Shown: piece by piece, positions 15,212 through 24,410 of the stretch
How positions within the stretch are numbered: the first letter of the stretch is position 1
How the letters are laid out: each line of letters starts with the position of its first letter
Assembly (NCBI RefSeq): GCF_024181725.1
Contig: NZ_CP028908.1
Location: 5,197,501-5,261,500, forward strand
Direction of reading: 5' to 3'
DNA: 64,000 nt
Origin: Bradyrhizobium sp. WD16
Lineage (GTDB): Bacteria > Pseudomonadota > Alphaproteobacteria > Rhizobiales > Xanthobacteraceae
Program-made: the position numbers and the translations under genes
Notes under the pieces: generated by a model
The model's input: the letters and a program-made list of their open reading frames with translations, nothing else
The model's database searches: none
What the model was told of the DNA's origin: nothing

Positions 15212-17464
15212 ATGCTTTTCGGCTTTTCCAAGCCGCGCGCGCTGCTGCTCGCGTCGGCCGCCGTCTTCATTTCCGATTCAAGCTCGTTCGCCCAATCCAG
15301 CAACTCCCCGCTTCCCGGCATCACCATCGATGAACCGGCGCGATCGCAGCGGCCGAAGAGGCGGGCCTCGTTGCGACGCAGCGACCAAACCACCACCGTC
15401 CGGCGCAATATCGCGAGCCAGGGCGACCTTGCCCCCGCCGCAGCGCCCGCCACCGCAAGCGGGACAAAAGCCCTGACCGGCAATCCGGCCGAGCGCAGCG
15501 GCAGCCTGACCGTGCCGACGGCGGCGGAGGCACAAGCGGAGATCAACCGCACCCCCGGCGCGGTCACCCTCGTTCCGTCCTCAGTCTATGCGACGTCGAC
15601 GCCGGCGGCGACCATCAAGGACATCGTCGATTACGTCCCCGGCGTCCTTCTGCGCATGAACGAGCCCGACCAGGTCGGCCGCTTGTCGATCCGCGGTTCA
15701 GGCCTGTCGCGTAACGCCGATGTGCGCGGCGTCGCGGTCTATATGGATGGGATCATTCCGCTGACGCGCGCCACCGGCGACACGTCCTTCGACGAGATCG
15801 ACCCGACCGCCTACCGCTATACGGAGGTCTACAAGGGGGCCAATGCTCTGCGCTTCGGCGCGGCGACCCTCGGCGGCGCGCTGAATTTCGTCACGCCCAC
15901 CGGCTATGACGCGAGCCGCCTCACCGGGCGGGTCGACATCGGCAGCTTCGGCTTCAAAAAATGGAACGGATCGTCGGGCGGCGTCTATGGTCCCGCCGAC
16001 TACTTCGTCAACGTCACCCGCCAGCAGGACACCGGCTTTCGCCAGCACACCGAAGGCGAGAACTTCATCGGGTCGACCAATTTCGGCTACCGCTTCACGC
16101 CCGATATCGAGACGCGTTTCTATTTCAATTCCGCCAACGTCTCGCGCAACCTTGCCGGCAACGTCAGCAAATCGCAGGCACTCACCAATCCCGCGGCTGC
16201 CAATATCGTCCCTGGTCCCAACAACGACAACATCGATTGGAATATCGGCAAGGAGACGGACGCAAAACAGGTCGCCAACAAGACGGCCATCCGCTTCGGT
16301 TCGACCACCCTGCTCGAATTCGGCGGCTTCTATCTCAACCGCGACATCAACGCGCGGGTCTTTGCCGTCATCGACACGCAAGCGCACGAGGCCGGGGGCT
16401 TCCTGCGTCTCGTCGACGATCGTCTGCTGGGCGGCTTCCGCAATCGCCTTGTGGCCGGCGCCAGTCTCCAGGACGGCACGCAGCGGCGACGCCAGTTCAT
16501 CAATAACGGCGGCAATCCCGGCAAGATGAATTTCGATGCCGACCAGATCGCCAAGAACAGGATCCTTTATGCCGAGAATTCCTTCTATGTCGTGCCAAAC
16601 GTCGCCTTGGTCGCGGGCGTCCAATATGCCAAAGCCTCGCGCGAGCAGCGGGATTACCTCGGCAGTCTGTCGGGTATTGCCGAGTACGACCTGACGAGCC
16701 CGAAAGCGGGCGTGCTGTGGGAGGTGACGCCCCAGGTTCAGCTCTTCGGCAATGTCTCGCGCAGCGCCGAAGCCCCTACCTTCGGGGAAGTGACCATCAC
16801 CTCGACCTCGACCGTCGGCCTGAAGCCCCAGAAGGCGACCACCTACGAGATCGGGACGCGCGGCGACTTTGCCGACGTCAAATGGGAAGCCGCGATCTAC
16901 CGATCACTCATCCAGAACGAGTTTCAGTGCCTGACCAGCGTCGCCGGCACCGGCTTCTGCACCCAGATCAATATCGATCGCAGCGTCCATCAGGGCGTCG
17001 AGCTCGGCACCAGCGCCGCGCTCTACAAAGGATTGCTCGCCACCGGCTCGCGGCCGGACGAGATCTGGCTGAACGCCGCCTATACCTACGGCGATTTCCG
17101 CTTCGACAACGACCCCGCTGTGGGCAACAACCAGTTGCCGGGGCAGCCACGCCACTACATGCGGGCCCAGCTGCTCTACAAGCATCCGTCCGGCGTCTAT
17201 TTCGGCCCGAATGTCGAATGGGTGCCGGAGCGCTATTTCGTCGACAGCGCCAACACCGCCTACGCCGACCCCTATACGCTGTGGGGCGCCAAGTTCGGCT
17301 TCGACGACGGCGGACCGGTCACGGCCTATATCGAAGGCCGCAATCTGGCAAACACCGCCTACATTTCTTCGGTCGGCGTCGCCAACCAGGCCACCGATCT
17401 CAGCAAGCTGTTCTATCCGGGGTCTGGCCGCGCGGTCTATGCCGGCCTGCAGGTCAAATGGTGA
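15212..17464 (+). CDS. TonB-dependent outer-membrane receptor
   Basis: A 750-aa TonB-dependent receptor. A signal peptide ends around SSFAQ (residue 27), followed by a TonB-box/linker region rich in Arg and Ala and a plug (about residues 115-250: IVDYVPGVLLRMNEPD, RLSIRGSGLSRN, YKGANALRFGAATLGGALN). A beta-barrel follows, ending in VYAGLQVKW with a terminal aromatic. A TTG start ten codons upstream is possible, but GGTGGAG is well placed for ATG 15212. Its MbnP/MbnH neighbours point to copper or a copper chelate as cargo. Confidence 0.92.
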   Translation: MLFGFSKPRALLLASAAVFISDSSSFAQSSNSPLPGITIDEPARSQRPKRRASLRRSDQTTTVRRNIASQGDLAPAAAPATASGTKALTGNPAERSGSLTVPTAAEAQAEINRTPGAVTLVPSSVYATSTPAATIKDIVDYVPGVLLRMNEPDQVGRLSIRGSGLSRNADVRGVAVYMDGIIPLTRATGDTSFDEIDPTAYRYTEVYKGANALRFGAATLGGALNFVTPTGYDASRLTGRVDIGSFGFKKWNGSSGGVYGPADYFVNVTRQQDTGFRQHTEGENFIGSTNFGYRFTPDIETRFYFNSANVSRNLAGNVSKSQALTNPAAANIVPGPNNDNIDWNIGKETDAKQVANKTAIRFGSTTLLEFGGFYLNRDINARVFAVIDTQAHEAGGFLRLVDDRLLGGFRNRLVAGASLQDGTQRRRQFINNGGNPGKMNFDADQIAKNRILYAENSFYVVPNVALVAGVQYAKASREQRDYLGSLSGIAEYDLTSPKAGVLWEVTPQVQLFGNVSRSAEAPTFGEVTITSTSTVGLKPQKATTYEIGTRGDFADVKWEAAIYRSLIQNEFQCLTSVAGTGFCTQINIDRSVHQGVELGTSAALYKGLLATGSRPDEIWLNAAYTYGDFRFDNDPAVGNNQLPGQPRHYMRAQLLYKHPSGVYFGPNVEWVPERYFVDSANTAYADPYTLWGAKFGFDDGGPVTAYIEGRNLANTAYISSVGVANQATDLSKLFYPGSGRAVYAGLQVKW

Positions 17465-17474
17465 GGAGCTGAGG

Positions 17475-18467
17475 ATGCACGGAGCGAGGATCGACATGAT
17501 GTACGCACGATCGATGTCAGGGCGGGCTTTCCGACGACTGACTGGTGGATTGGCCGTAGGCCTCGTCCTGGCGGCGGCGGGCGCGTCGGCTCAGACGTCA
17601 AAGGGGCAGCCCGTAGCCATCTCCTTCGGCCTTGCGGTCGCCGACACGCCGGTCGGCTGCGGGGCGCCGCTGACCGCCCTCGGCACCGGTCGGGTCGCGG
17701 CCAGCCTGAACGACGCGAGGCTCTATGTCTCCGACCTCAAGCTGATCGACGCCAGGGGGGGCCGCGTCCCCGTCAAGCTGACGCGCAACGAATGGCAGTT
17801 CGCCGATGTCGCGCTGATCGACTTCAAGGACGGTCGCGGCGGCCGGACTGGCTGCAGCAAGGACAATCCGGCGAAAAACACCACCGTCGTCGGCACTGTC
17901 CCGAAGGGGCGCTATGCCGGGATCGAATTCACTGTCGGCGTTCCGGCGGCGGCGGAGGTCGATGGCAAACAGGTTTCGCTCAACCACAGCAATCTCGAGA
18001 CCGCCCCCGCCCCGCTCGATATCGCGGTCATGAACTGGAGCTGGCAGGCCGGGCGGAAATTCATGCTGGCCGAAGTCAATCCCGCCGGCGGCTTCAAGCG
18101 CCAAGACGGCAGCCCGGCCCGCACGTGGATGGTTCATCTCGGCTCGACCGGCTGCAAAGGCAATCCGGCGACGGGAGAGATCATTGCCTGCGCGCGTCCG
18201 AACCGGTTCGTCGTCACCTTCGAGCGGTTTGATCCGCGCTCCCAGCTGGTCGTGCTCGATCTCGCCCAGCTCTTTGCCGGCAGCGATCTCGCAACCGACA
18301 AGGGCGGCGCCATCGGCTGCATGAGCGATCCGTCCGATCCCGAATGCACCGCGATCTTCCAGGCGATCGGTCTCAATCTGAACGAGACGAAGCCCGGGGC
18401 CGGCGACGAAGGCCGGCAGACCACTCCCGGCCGGTCGCCGATCTTTACTGTGCGAGCCAAGCCATGA
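17475..18467 (+). CDS. mbnP: MbnP-family periplasmic copper-binding protein
   Basis: A protein of about 330 aa with a signal peptide (cleavage near ASAQ) and the spaced Cys pattern of the metallo-mystery-pair four-Cys family (TPVGCGAPL, GRTGCSKDN, GSTGCKGNP, IIACARPN, plus IGCMSD). In Methylosinus trichosporium, MbnP binds copper after its partner MbnH oxidises a Trp to kynurenine. Conserved-looking Trp residues occur in RNEWQF and MNWSWQAG. ATG 17475 or 17496 could start it. The stop overlaps the mbnH start (ATGA). Confidence 0.88.
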   Translation: MHGARIDMMYARSMSGRAFRRLTGGLAVGLVLAAAGASAQTSKGQPVAISFGLAVADTPVGCGAPLTALGTGRVAASLNDARLYVSDLKLIDARGGRVPVKLTRNEWQFADVALIDFKDGRGGRTGCSKDNPAKNTTVVGTVPKGRYAGIEFTVGVPAAAEVDGKQVSLNHSNLETAPAPLDIAVMNWSWQAGRKFMLAEVNPAGGFKRQDGSPARTWMVHLGSTGCKGNPATGEIIACARPNRFVVTFERFDPRSQLVVLDLAQLFAGSDLATDKGGAIGCMSDPSDPECTAIFQAIGLNLNETKPGAGDEGRQTTPGRSPIFTVRAKP

Positions 18468-19678
18468 CGAGGCTCGGCCGTACCAGACGCGGCCGCGTCC
18501 GCGCTCCTGCCGCCGCGTTGGCCATTCTCGCCGGCGCGACGGCATCGCTCGCTGTCGTGGGGCTCGGCACCGCCGACACCGCCAAGCTCAAGCCATCGAC
18601 CAAGGCGCCGGCCGTTGCCGACGACTGGATCTGGGACCTGCCCAGCTATGTGCCGGTGCCGCGCGTCCCCGCCGACAACCCGATGAGCGAGGCGAAATTC
18701 GAGCTCGGCCGGCACCTCTTCTACGACAAGCGCCTGTCCGGCAACGGCACGCTCGCCTGCGCCTCCTGCCACCTGCAGGACTATGCCTTCACCGACCGGC
18801 GGCCGGTGTCACCCGGCTCGACCGGCGAACAGACGCCGCGCAACGCGCCGACCACCGTCAACGCCGCCTGGCACGCCAGCTACACCTGGGCAAATTATTC
18901 GCTGGTCACCCTCGAGAAGCAGATGGAGAATCCGCTCTATGGCGAACGCCCGACCGAGATGGGTGTGACCGATGCCAACAAGGACGAGATCCTCGCCCGG
19001 CTCGAGAGCGATCCCCGCTATCGCGATCTGTTCCGCGCGGCGTTTCCGGCATCCGAGAAGCCATTCACATTCGACAGCGTGATCAAGGCGATCGCCGTGT
19101 TCGAGCGCGGCATGGTGTCGTTCTCGAGCCGCTATGACCGCTATCTCCAGGGCAAGGAAAAGCTGACCGAAGCCGAGCAGCGCGGTCTCGACATCTTCTT
19201 CGGCGAACGTGGCGAATGCCATCACTGCCATGGCAGCCCGAATTTCGACGATCAGTTCGTGCACGCCAAAAGCCGCGACGTCGAACTGCCCTTCCACAAC
19301 ACCGGGCTCTACAATATCGACGGCAAGGGCGCCTATCCGGCGGCCAATCGCGGCCTGATCGAACTCTCCGGCGAAGCGTCCGACATGGGCCGCTTTCGCG
19401 CCGCCAGTCTGCGCAATATCGCCGTGACGGCGCCCTACATGCACGACGGCAGCGTCGAAACTCTCGAAGAGGTCATCGACATTTATTCGGACGGCGGCCG
19501 CGACATCGCTCACGGCCCTTTTGCCGGGGACGGCCGCAGCAATCCGTATAAGAGCGACCTGATCGTCAAGGGCAATTTCAGCGCCCAGGAGAAAGCCGAT
19601 CTCGTCGTCTTCCTGAAGGCGCTGACGGACACCGAGCTGCTGACCGCGCCGCGGTTCGCTGATCCGTGGAAGCGGTAA
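18464..19678 (+). CDS. mbnH: MbnH-family di-heme enzyme (MauG/cytochrome c peroxidase relative)
   Basis: A 404-aa periplasmic di-heme protein. The N-terminal signal or anchor is APAAALAILAGATASLAVVG; c-type heme motifs are CASCH (about residue 100) and CHHCH (about 252). The long RLSGNGTLACASCHLQDYAF segment is typical of the BCCP/MauG superfamily. The characterised homologue makes kynurenine in MbnP. It is translationally coupled to mbnP. The true start is set at the ATGA overlap. Confidence 0.92.
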   Translation: MTRLGRTRRGRVRAPAAALAILAGATASLAVVGLGTADTAKLKPSTKAPAVADDWIWDLPSYVPVPRVPADNPMSEAKFELGRHLFYDKRLSGNGTLACASCHLQDYAFTDRRPVSPGSTGEQTPRNAPTTVNAAWHASYTWANYSLVTLEKQMENPLYGERPTEMGVTDANKDEILARLESDPRYRDLFRAAFPASEKPFTFDSVIKAIAVFERGMVSFSSRYDRYLQGKEKLTEAEQRGLDIFFGERGECHHCHGSPNFDDQFVHAKSRDVELPFHNTGLYNIDGKGAYPAANRGLIELSGEASDMGRFRAASLRNIAVTAPYMHDGSVETLEEVIDIYSDGGRDIAHGPFAGDGRSNPYKSDLIVKGNFSAQEKADLVVFLKALTDTELLTAPRFADPWKR

Positions 19679-19765
19679 GATACGGATGGCGGCTGTACAA
19701 TGGCGAGTGCCGCTCCCGCCCCCAACGTCCCACCTTGTCTCACTCGAGACGAATGGGAGCTCGAA

Positions 19766-20269
19766 ATGACAATCGCCCTCAGAATGTCGTCCTGCGCCTG
19801 TGGACGCGTTCGTTGCGAAGCCTTGGGCAAGTCAATATTGAGCGGGGTCTGCTATTGCGCGGATTGTCAGGAAGGCGGCCGTCGGGTCGAAGCTCTGCCG
19901 AATGCCGCACGCATCCGCGACCCGGACGGCGGCACCCCCTATCAGACCTATCGCGATGATCGATTTCGCTGTGTGTCGGGAGAGGAGCTCTTGGTGGACT
20001 ACCGGCTCAAGCCAGCGTCCTCCACGCGGAGGGTGGTCGCGTCCTGCTGCAACTCCGGGATGTTTCTGAAATTCGATCCAGGATTTTGGGTTTCGACCTA
20101 TCGATTCCGATATGATGGCGAGCTACCGCCCATCGAGATGAGGACCCAGACACGGCACCGGAGGTCGGAGACGGAACTACCGCGCGATGCGCCTGCCTAC
20201 CGACGATTTCCCTTGAAGCTCTTCTCGAAACTGATCGCGGCGCGCATCGCGATGTTCCGCGGCCGATGA
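19766..20269 (+). CDS. GFA-like zinc-binding protein (DUF6151 type)
   Basis: A 167-aa protein with the Cys set SCACGRVRCE, GVCYCADCQEG and SCCNSGMF, the zinc pattern of glutathione-dependent formaldehyde-activating (GFA)-like proteins. The C-terminal region is basic. ATG 19766 follows GGGAG. Whether it binds glutathione adducts is unknown. It lies 87 bp after mbnH on the same strand but is not obviously part of that operon. Confidence 0.75.
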   Translation: MTIALRMSSCACGRVRCEALGKSILSGVCYCADCQEGGRRVEALPNAARIRDPDGGTPYQTYRDDRFRCVSGEELLVDYRLKPASSTRRVVASCCNSGMFLKFDPGFWVSTYRFRYDGELPPIEMRTQTRHRRSETELPRDAPAYRRFPLKLFSKLIAARIAMFRGR

Positions 20270-20389
20270 GATCGTTCGAAGGATAGTCGTTCTCAGGGCA
20301 CGTTCTCAAACAGGCCGCGGTCATGGATTTCACAACCGATCGCCCCGTCCCGCCGGCCAAAGCCGCCGCACGCACGAGCGGACAGGCAT

Positions 20390-20413
20390 CCAGGAGTGCC
20401 TCTCCACTCCTGG
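20390..20413. terminator. hairpin in convergent gap
   Basis: CCAGGAGTG and CACTCCTGG form a perfect 9-bp stem with a 6-base loop between the GFA-like gene (+) and the hydrolase gene (-). No T-run follows. Confidence 0.4.
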
Positions 20414-20428
20414 TGGCTGGTGGTCCGA

Positions 20429-20443
20429 TTCCAACATTCGCAT
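20429..20443. repeat. partial copy 4 of the palindromic repeat arm
   Basis: TTCCAACATTCGCAT differs from the common arm TTCCAACGTTCGTAT at two positions. It abuts the hydrolase stop codon. No partner arm was seen. Confidence 0.35.
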
Positions 20444-21385
20444 CTAGCTCGGCTCCCGCCCGAATTTCTGGCGCATCTCTCTGCCCGCGTGGACAAAGAG
20501 CGCTTTGGCGGCCGGCGCTACACCAAGCATGTGCATGCAAGCATGCACCATTCCTTGGAGGAGAATGAGCTTGGCCGGAACGCCCCCCTCTTGAAGCTTT
20601 CGCGCATAGGCTTCGCCTTCACTGCGCAGCGGATCATATTCGTTGACCATGATCGTCGCTGGCGGCAAACCGGATACGTCAGCCCGCAATGTCGCCGCGT
20701 ACAAGGGAGGTGTCGACATTTGCCCTCCCAGATACGCATCCCAGCAGAACCTCATTGTATCGCGCGTCAGATAGTATCCGTCGGCGAACTCCTCGTATGA
20801 GGCTGTATCGAGATCGGTATCAACGGCCGGATAGAAAAGGAGCTGATGGGCGATAGACGGACCACGGCGATCTCTGGCTAGCAGCGCGACTGCGGCAGCC
20901 AGATTTCCTCCGGCGCTGTCGCCGGCGATGGCGATACGATGTCCGTCGATCCCCAGTTCGCCCGCGTGGTCGGCGACCCAGCAAAAGGCACGATAGAAGT
21001 CTTCCAGTGGAACAGGATACGGATGCTCCGGGGCTAGCCTGTAACCGACCGAAACGACGACACAACCCGTTGCATTTGCGAGGGCGCGGCACGGATTGTC
21101 GTACGCCTCCAGCGAGACGAGGCACCATCCTCCGGCATGCGCGAATACGATGGCAGGCTGTTTTTCGCCCTTCTTCGTTCCGGCCGGCCAATAGGCCCTG
21201 ACCGGAACGACGACATCAGGCTCGTCCCCTTCCACAGCAATGTCTTCAATTCGGTCGACAGCTTCCAGCACACCCTGCATCGACATCAGCGCGCGGTCGG
21301 TATTCGACCGGAGCTCGTCAAGAGATGCTGGTCGAGTGGTGGGCATGCGTGCCAGGAACGCGGCAATGTCTGCGTCGATCGTCAC
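20444..21385 (-). CDS. alpha/beta hydrolase, HSL (acetyl esterase) family
   Basis: A 313-aa hormone-sensitive-lipase-like esterase. The oxyanion motif is HAGGW rather than the usual HGGG, the nucleophile is in GDSAGGN (about residue 150), the acid in NEYDPLRSEG and the His in GMVHACM. Likely substrates are short-chain esters or lactones. Its start overlaps the stop of the upstream hydrolase gene (ATGA), making it the last gene of a three-gene operon. Confidence 0.9.
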   Translation of the reverse strand: MTIDADIAAFLARMPTTRPASLDELRSNTDRALMSMQGVLEAVDRIEDIAVEGDEPDVVVPVRAYWPAGTKKGEKQPAIVFAHAGGWCLVSLEAYDNPCRALANATGCVVVSVGYRLAPEHPYPVPLEDFYRAFCWVADHAGELGIDGHRIAIAGDSAGGNLAAAVALLARDRRGPSIAHQLLFYPAVDTDLDTASYEEFADGYYLTRDTMRFCWDAYLGGQMSTPPLYAATLRADVSGLPPATIMVNEYDPLRSEGEAYARKLQEGGVPAKLILLQGMVHACMHMLGVAPAAKALFVHAGREMRQKFGREPS

Positions 21386-22269
21386 TTGCTTAACCCCTCA
21401 AGGAAAAAGGGAACGACCTGCGCATTGAACTCCTGCGGGCATTCTTCCATTACGAAGTGACCGCAGTCGCGGACGATATTCCCCCGCAAATCCGTCGCGT
21501 GCGGACGCAGCGTTTCGATCGGGGCGTCAGCGGTGGCGAATTCAGCGCCGATCGCAAGAACCGGCATGGATAGTGGCCTGCTCGCACGCTCCCGATTCTG
21601 CCGGATCGTCTCTGGGATAGCGCGGTAATAGGCAAATCCGGCCCGGATTCCTCCTGGCGTTCCGTAGGCGCCGGCATAAACATCCGCAGCGACCCGATCC
21701 CTTCGGTGGGACCATTTGTCGAACATGAAGCTCAGATATTCCTTCTCCCGCCCCGATGTAAGGAACTCCGGCAAGTCCAGAACCTGATTGAACATGAAAT
21801 GCCAGAGGAAAATATTGTCGGATGGTGGCACGAAGATCTGTGGCGCGGGAGCCAGACCGGGGATGACGGCCTCTGTCAGCGCAATCCTCTCCACCGCCTC
21901 CGGATAGTCGCTCGCCAACGCATATCCGACCCACATCCCCACATCATGTCCGGCGACGCAGTAACGCTGGTGGCCAAGCCGGATCATGACCTGATGCAGC
22001 GCGCGAGCGGCCGAACCCGTGTCATAACCGCTATCCGGCTTATCGGAGTAACCAGCACCGACCGGATCGACGGCAACAACCTGGAAGCCATTCTCGGCCA
22101 GTGCCACCATGATATGGCGCCAAGCATACCAAGTCTGCGGCCATCCAGGGATTAAGAGAACCGGCTTGCCGTCGCCAAGGACAGAACAGTGAATTCTCTG
22201 CCCGTCGACGCGGACATAACGGTGCATGAGACCATCGGACGCAACGTCCAGCCCAATCGAGTTTGCCAT
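21382..22269 (-). CDS. alpha/beta hydrolase, epoxide hydrolase-like
   Basis: A 295-aa hydrolase. The oxyanion loop is IPGWPQTWYAWR, the nucleophile elbow GHDVGMW has Asp instead of Ser (the haloalkane dehalogenase / epoxide hydrolase signature), and the C-terminal His is in DCGHFVMEECP. An epoxide or related ring-opening reaction is expected. It lies 22 bp after the isomerase-like gene and is coupled to the HSL-type esterase. Confidence 0.88.
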   Translation of the reverse strand: MANSIGLDVASDGLMHRYVRVDGQRIHCSVLGDGKPVLLIPGWPQTWYAWRHIMVALAENGFQVVAVDPVGAGYSDKPDSGYDTGSAARALHQVMIRLGHQRYCVAGHDVGMWVGYALASDYPEAVERIALTEAVIPGLAPAPQIFVPPSDNIFLWHFMFNQVLDLPEFLTSGREKEYLSFMFDKWSHRRDRVAADVYAGAYGTPGGIRAGFAYYRAIPETIRQNRERASRPLSMPVLAIGAEFATADAPIETLRPHATDLRGNIVRDCGHFVMEECPQEFNAQVVPFFLEGLSK

Positions 22270-22291
22270 GATGTATTCCTTGGAAAGGACG

Positions 22292-23347
22292 TCAGAAAAT
22301 GCCGAGGATCTTGTTCATCTGAGCCGCGCTCAGAGGCGTTCCGGCAAAATCATCGAAGATTTTTTCCGTGACCTGAATGGTGTGGTCACGAATAAAGGCC
22401 GCCCCCTCGCGAGCGCCGTCTTCCTGATCCTTCAGGCAGCACTCCCATTCGAGCGTAGCCCAGCCTTCGAAGTCGTATTGGGCAAATTTCGAGAAGATCG
22501 AGCGAAAGTCGACCTGTCCATCACCCAGGGACCGGAAACGTCCCGCGCGTTCGATCCATGACTGATAACCGCCATAGATGCCCTGGCGTCCGGTGGAGTT
22601 GAATTCGGCATCCTTGACGTGGAACATGCCGATCCGCTCATGGTAAATGTCGATGAAGTCGAGATACTTGAGCTGCTGCAGGACGAAGTGGCTGGGGTCG
22701 TAGAGAATTCGGCACCGACTATGCCCGCCGACACGCTCGAGCAGCATCTCGAAGCTGACGCCGTCGTGCAGATCTTCGCTGGGGTGGAGTTCATAGCACA
22801 GATTGATGCCCTGCTCATCACACGCGTCGAGCACAAGCTTCCACCGTCGAGCCAGTTCGTCGAAGGCAGCTTCGACCAATCCCTCGGGGCGCTGCGGAAA
22901 CGGGAAGAAATATGGCCAGAGAAACGAGCCGGAGAATGTCCCCATCTCGGTCAGCCCAAGTCGGCGCGAGGCCCTAGCCGCAAGCTTGATCTGTTGCAGC
23001 GCCCATTCGCTTCGAGCTGCAGCATTTCCGCGAAGCTCTTCGGGAGCGAAGGCGTCACACATCACATCGTAAGCCGGATGCACGGCAACGAGCTGCCCAA
23101 AAATGTGCGTCGTCAGTTCGCTGATGACCAACCCGTGCTCGGCCAAGACGCCAGAAACTTCATCGCAGTATGTCTGGCTCTCGGCGGCCTTGCGAACGTC
23201 GAACAAGCGCTGATCCCACGCAGGAAGCTGGAGGGCCTTGAAACCCAGGTTGCCGGCCCAGCCCGCAATGGTTGCCAGTTGGTTGAAGGGAGAGAGAGCA
23301 TCACTGAACTGCGCCAGATGGATGCTTGGACCTTTGATCCGCTTCAT
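22292..23347 (-). CDS. sugar phosphate isomerase/epimerase-like TIM-barrel enzyme
   Basis: A 351-aa xylose-isomerase-like TIM barrel. Metal ligands are visible in order: Glu in CYELHPSED, Asp in YDPSHF, His in FHVKDAEF and Glu in TLEWECC. The family covers ketose epimerases, inosose isomerases and related enzymes. It is the first gene of the operon with the two hydrolases and diverges from a TetR gene, so the set probably degrades a sugar-like or cyclitol-like ester or ether. Confidence 0.87.
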   Translation of the reverse strand: MKRIKGPSIHLAQFSDALSPFNQLATIAGWAGNLGFKALQLPAWDQRLFDVRKAAESQTYCDEVSGVLAEHGLVISELTTHIFGQLVAVHPAYDVMCDAFAPEELRGNAAARSEWALQQIKLAARASRRLGLTEMGTFSGSFLWPYFFPFPQRPEGLVEAAFDELARRWKLVLDACDEQGINLCYELHPSEDLHDGVSFEMLLERVGGHSRCRILYDPSHFVLQQLKYLDFIDIYHERIGMFHVKDAEFNSTGRQGIYGGYQSWIERAGRFRSLGDGQVDFRSIFSKFAQYDFEGWATLEWECCLKDQEDGAREGAAFIRDHTIQVTEKIFDDFAGTPLSAAQMNKILGIF

Positions 23348-23415
23348 CGCGCCACCATTCTTTGTCAGTCGCTAAAGAATGCGACCTTGCAGGAGGATGT
23401 CAAGGGGGTTATTTG

Positions 23416-23427
23416 TTGATCGATCAA
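23416..23427. promoter_or_regulatory. candidate TetR operator
   Basis: The perfect 12-bp palindrome TTGATCGATCAA lies 15 bp before the TetR start, in the 95-bp divergent gap. A second dyad (ATTCTTT at 23357-23363, AAAGAAT at 23374-23380) lies nearer the isomerase start. Confidence 0.5.
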
Positions 23428-23442
23428 GAATAGAGCAGCGGC

Positions 23443-24069
23443 ATGGCTGGCAGGCCCAGAGAATTCGACAGAGACTTGGCCCTTGAGCGGGCTCGCGACC
23501 TCTTCTGGGCGCGGGGCTATGAGGGCACATCGATGTCCGATCTGGTGGCTGGCTTGGGCATCGCCTCGGCACGGATCTATGCGGCCTTTGGTTCCAAGGA
23601 GGCGTTATTCCGCGAAGCCATCGAACATTACGAGGCAAGAGAGGGCAGCTTTGCCGAACGCGCCCTGTCTGGGGTCAAGGACGTTCGCTCCGCCTTGGAA
23701 AACATGTTCCGGGAAGCCGTAAGGCTTTACACGACGGGACAGAGGGGATGCATGGTCGTTTCGGCGGCAACCAACTGTGCGCAGGAAAATACGGCCGTGA
23801 GCGCCTGGCTGGCCGAACATCGAAAAGCAAGAACCCAGTCGATCATTGAGCGTCTGCGGGAGGCGAAACACTCTGGCGAAATTCCGGACCACATTGATGA
23901 GGTGGCGCTCGGCGACTGCTGCGCAACGCTGCTTCACGGTTTATCAGTGCAGGCCCGGGATGGTATTGACCGCCATCGGCTGGACGCCATGGTCGATGCG
24001 TTCCTTGCGGCGTTTGATCTCATGATGGGCGGGAATAGTCGTCCAGATGTCCGGCTGAAACGATCATGA
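23443..24069 (+). CDS. TetR/AcrR-family transcriptional regulator
   Basis: A 208-aa regulator. The N-terminal helix-turn-helix reads ALERARDLFWARGYEGTSMS and LGIASARIYAAFGSKEALF. A Cys pair occurs in the ligand domain (RGCMVVSAATNCAQE). It is divergent from the isomerase-hydrolase operon with palindromes between them, so it probably represses that operon. Confidence 0.92.
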   Translation: MAGRPREFDRDLALERARDLFWARGYEGTSMSDLVAGLGIASARIYAAFGSKEALFREAIEHYEAREGSFAERALSGVKDVRSALENMFREAVRLYTTGQRGCMVVSAATNCAQENTAVSAWLAEHRKARTQSIIERLREAKHSGEIPDHIDEVALGDCCATLLHGLSVQARDGIDRHRLDAMVDAFLAAFDLMMGGNSRPDVRLKRS

Positions 24070-24211
24070 ATGCCGTCTCTGCGTCGCGCGCGCTCAGCTC
24101 ACGCGCAGGACTCCCGTTAAAGTCACATAAATATGAGATGGCAACCATGCGTATCTCGGCCGCAAATGTCGCGGACGCCGGTGCCGCCCGACGATAGCCG
24201 GAGCCTCGGAA

Positions 24212-24389
24212 TCATTCACCCTTTAGGATAAAGCGGTCACGATGGGCTGACAGGCTCAGTCGATACAGAAGCCGTTCCAGCGCATAGCGCGTCAGCAGAA
24301 TCCTGAAAGTCCGTGCGTTCGACGCGAGACCGGTCGAGCAGACGAGCCCGCACCGAAGCGCCAACGTTTTTTCTTGGTTCACGCGCCAT
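24212..24389 (-). pseudogene. AbiEii-type toxin remnant, truncated and frameshifted
   Basis: The first frame gives MAREPRKNVGASVRARLLDR. About 80 bases in, the frame shifts by one and gives ILLTRYALERLLYRLSLSA then DRFILKG, ending at a stop. This matches the first 55 or so residues of the intact AbiEii protein at 44613-45482 (NIGASVRTRLLQ, TRFALERLLFRLGQ, DRFVLKGAM). Upstream, YVEATVADGA and a stop overlap the ATG, like the AbiEi C-terminus (YLEALTANG). The rest of both genes is gone. Confidence 0.75.
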
Positions 24390-24410
24390 CGGCCACCGTC
24401 GCTTCCACAT

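Noticed and set aside
15698-16624. A long minus-strand open frame inside the TonB receptor
   Set aside because: Antisense shadow in high-GC DNA; the plus-strand receptor has clear plug and barrel motifs.
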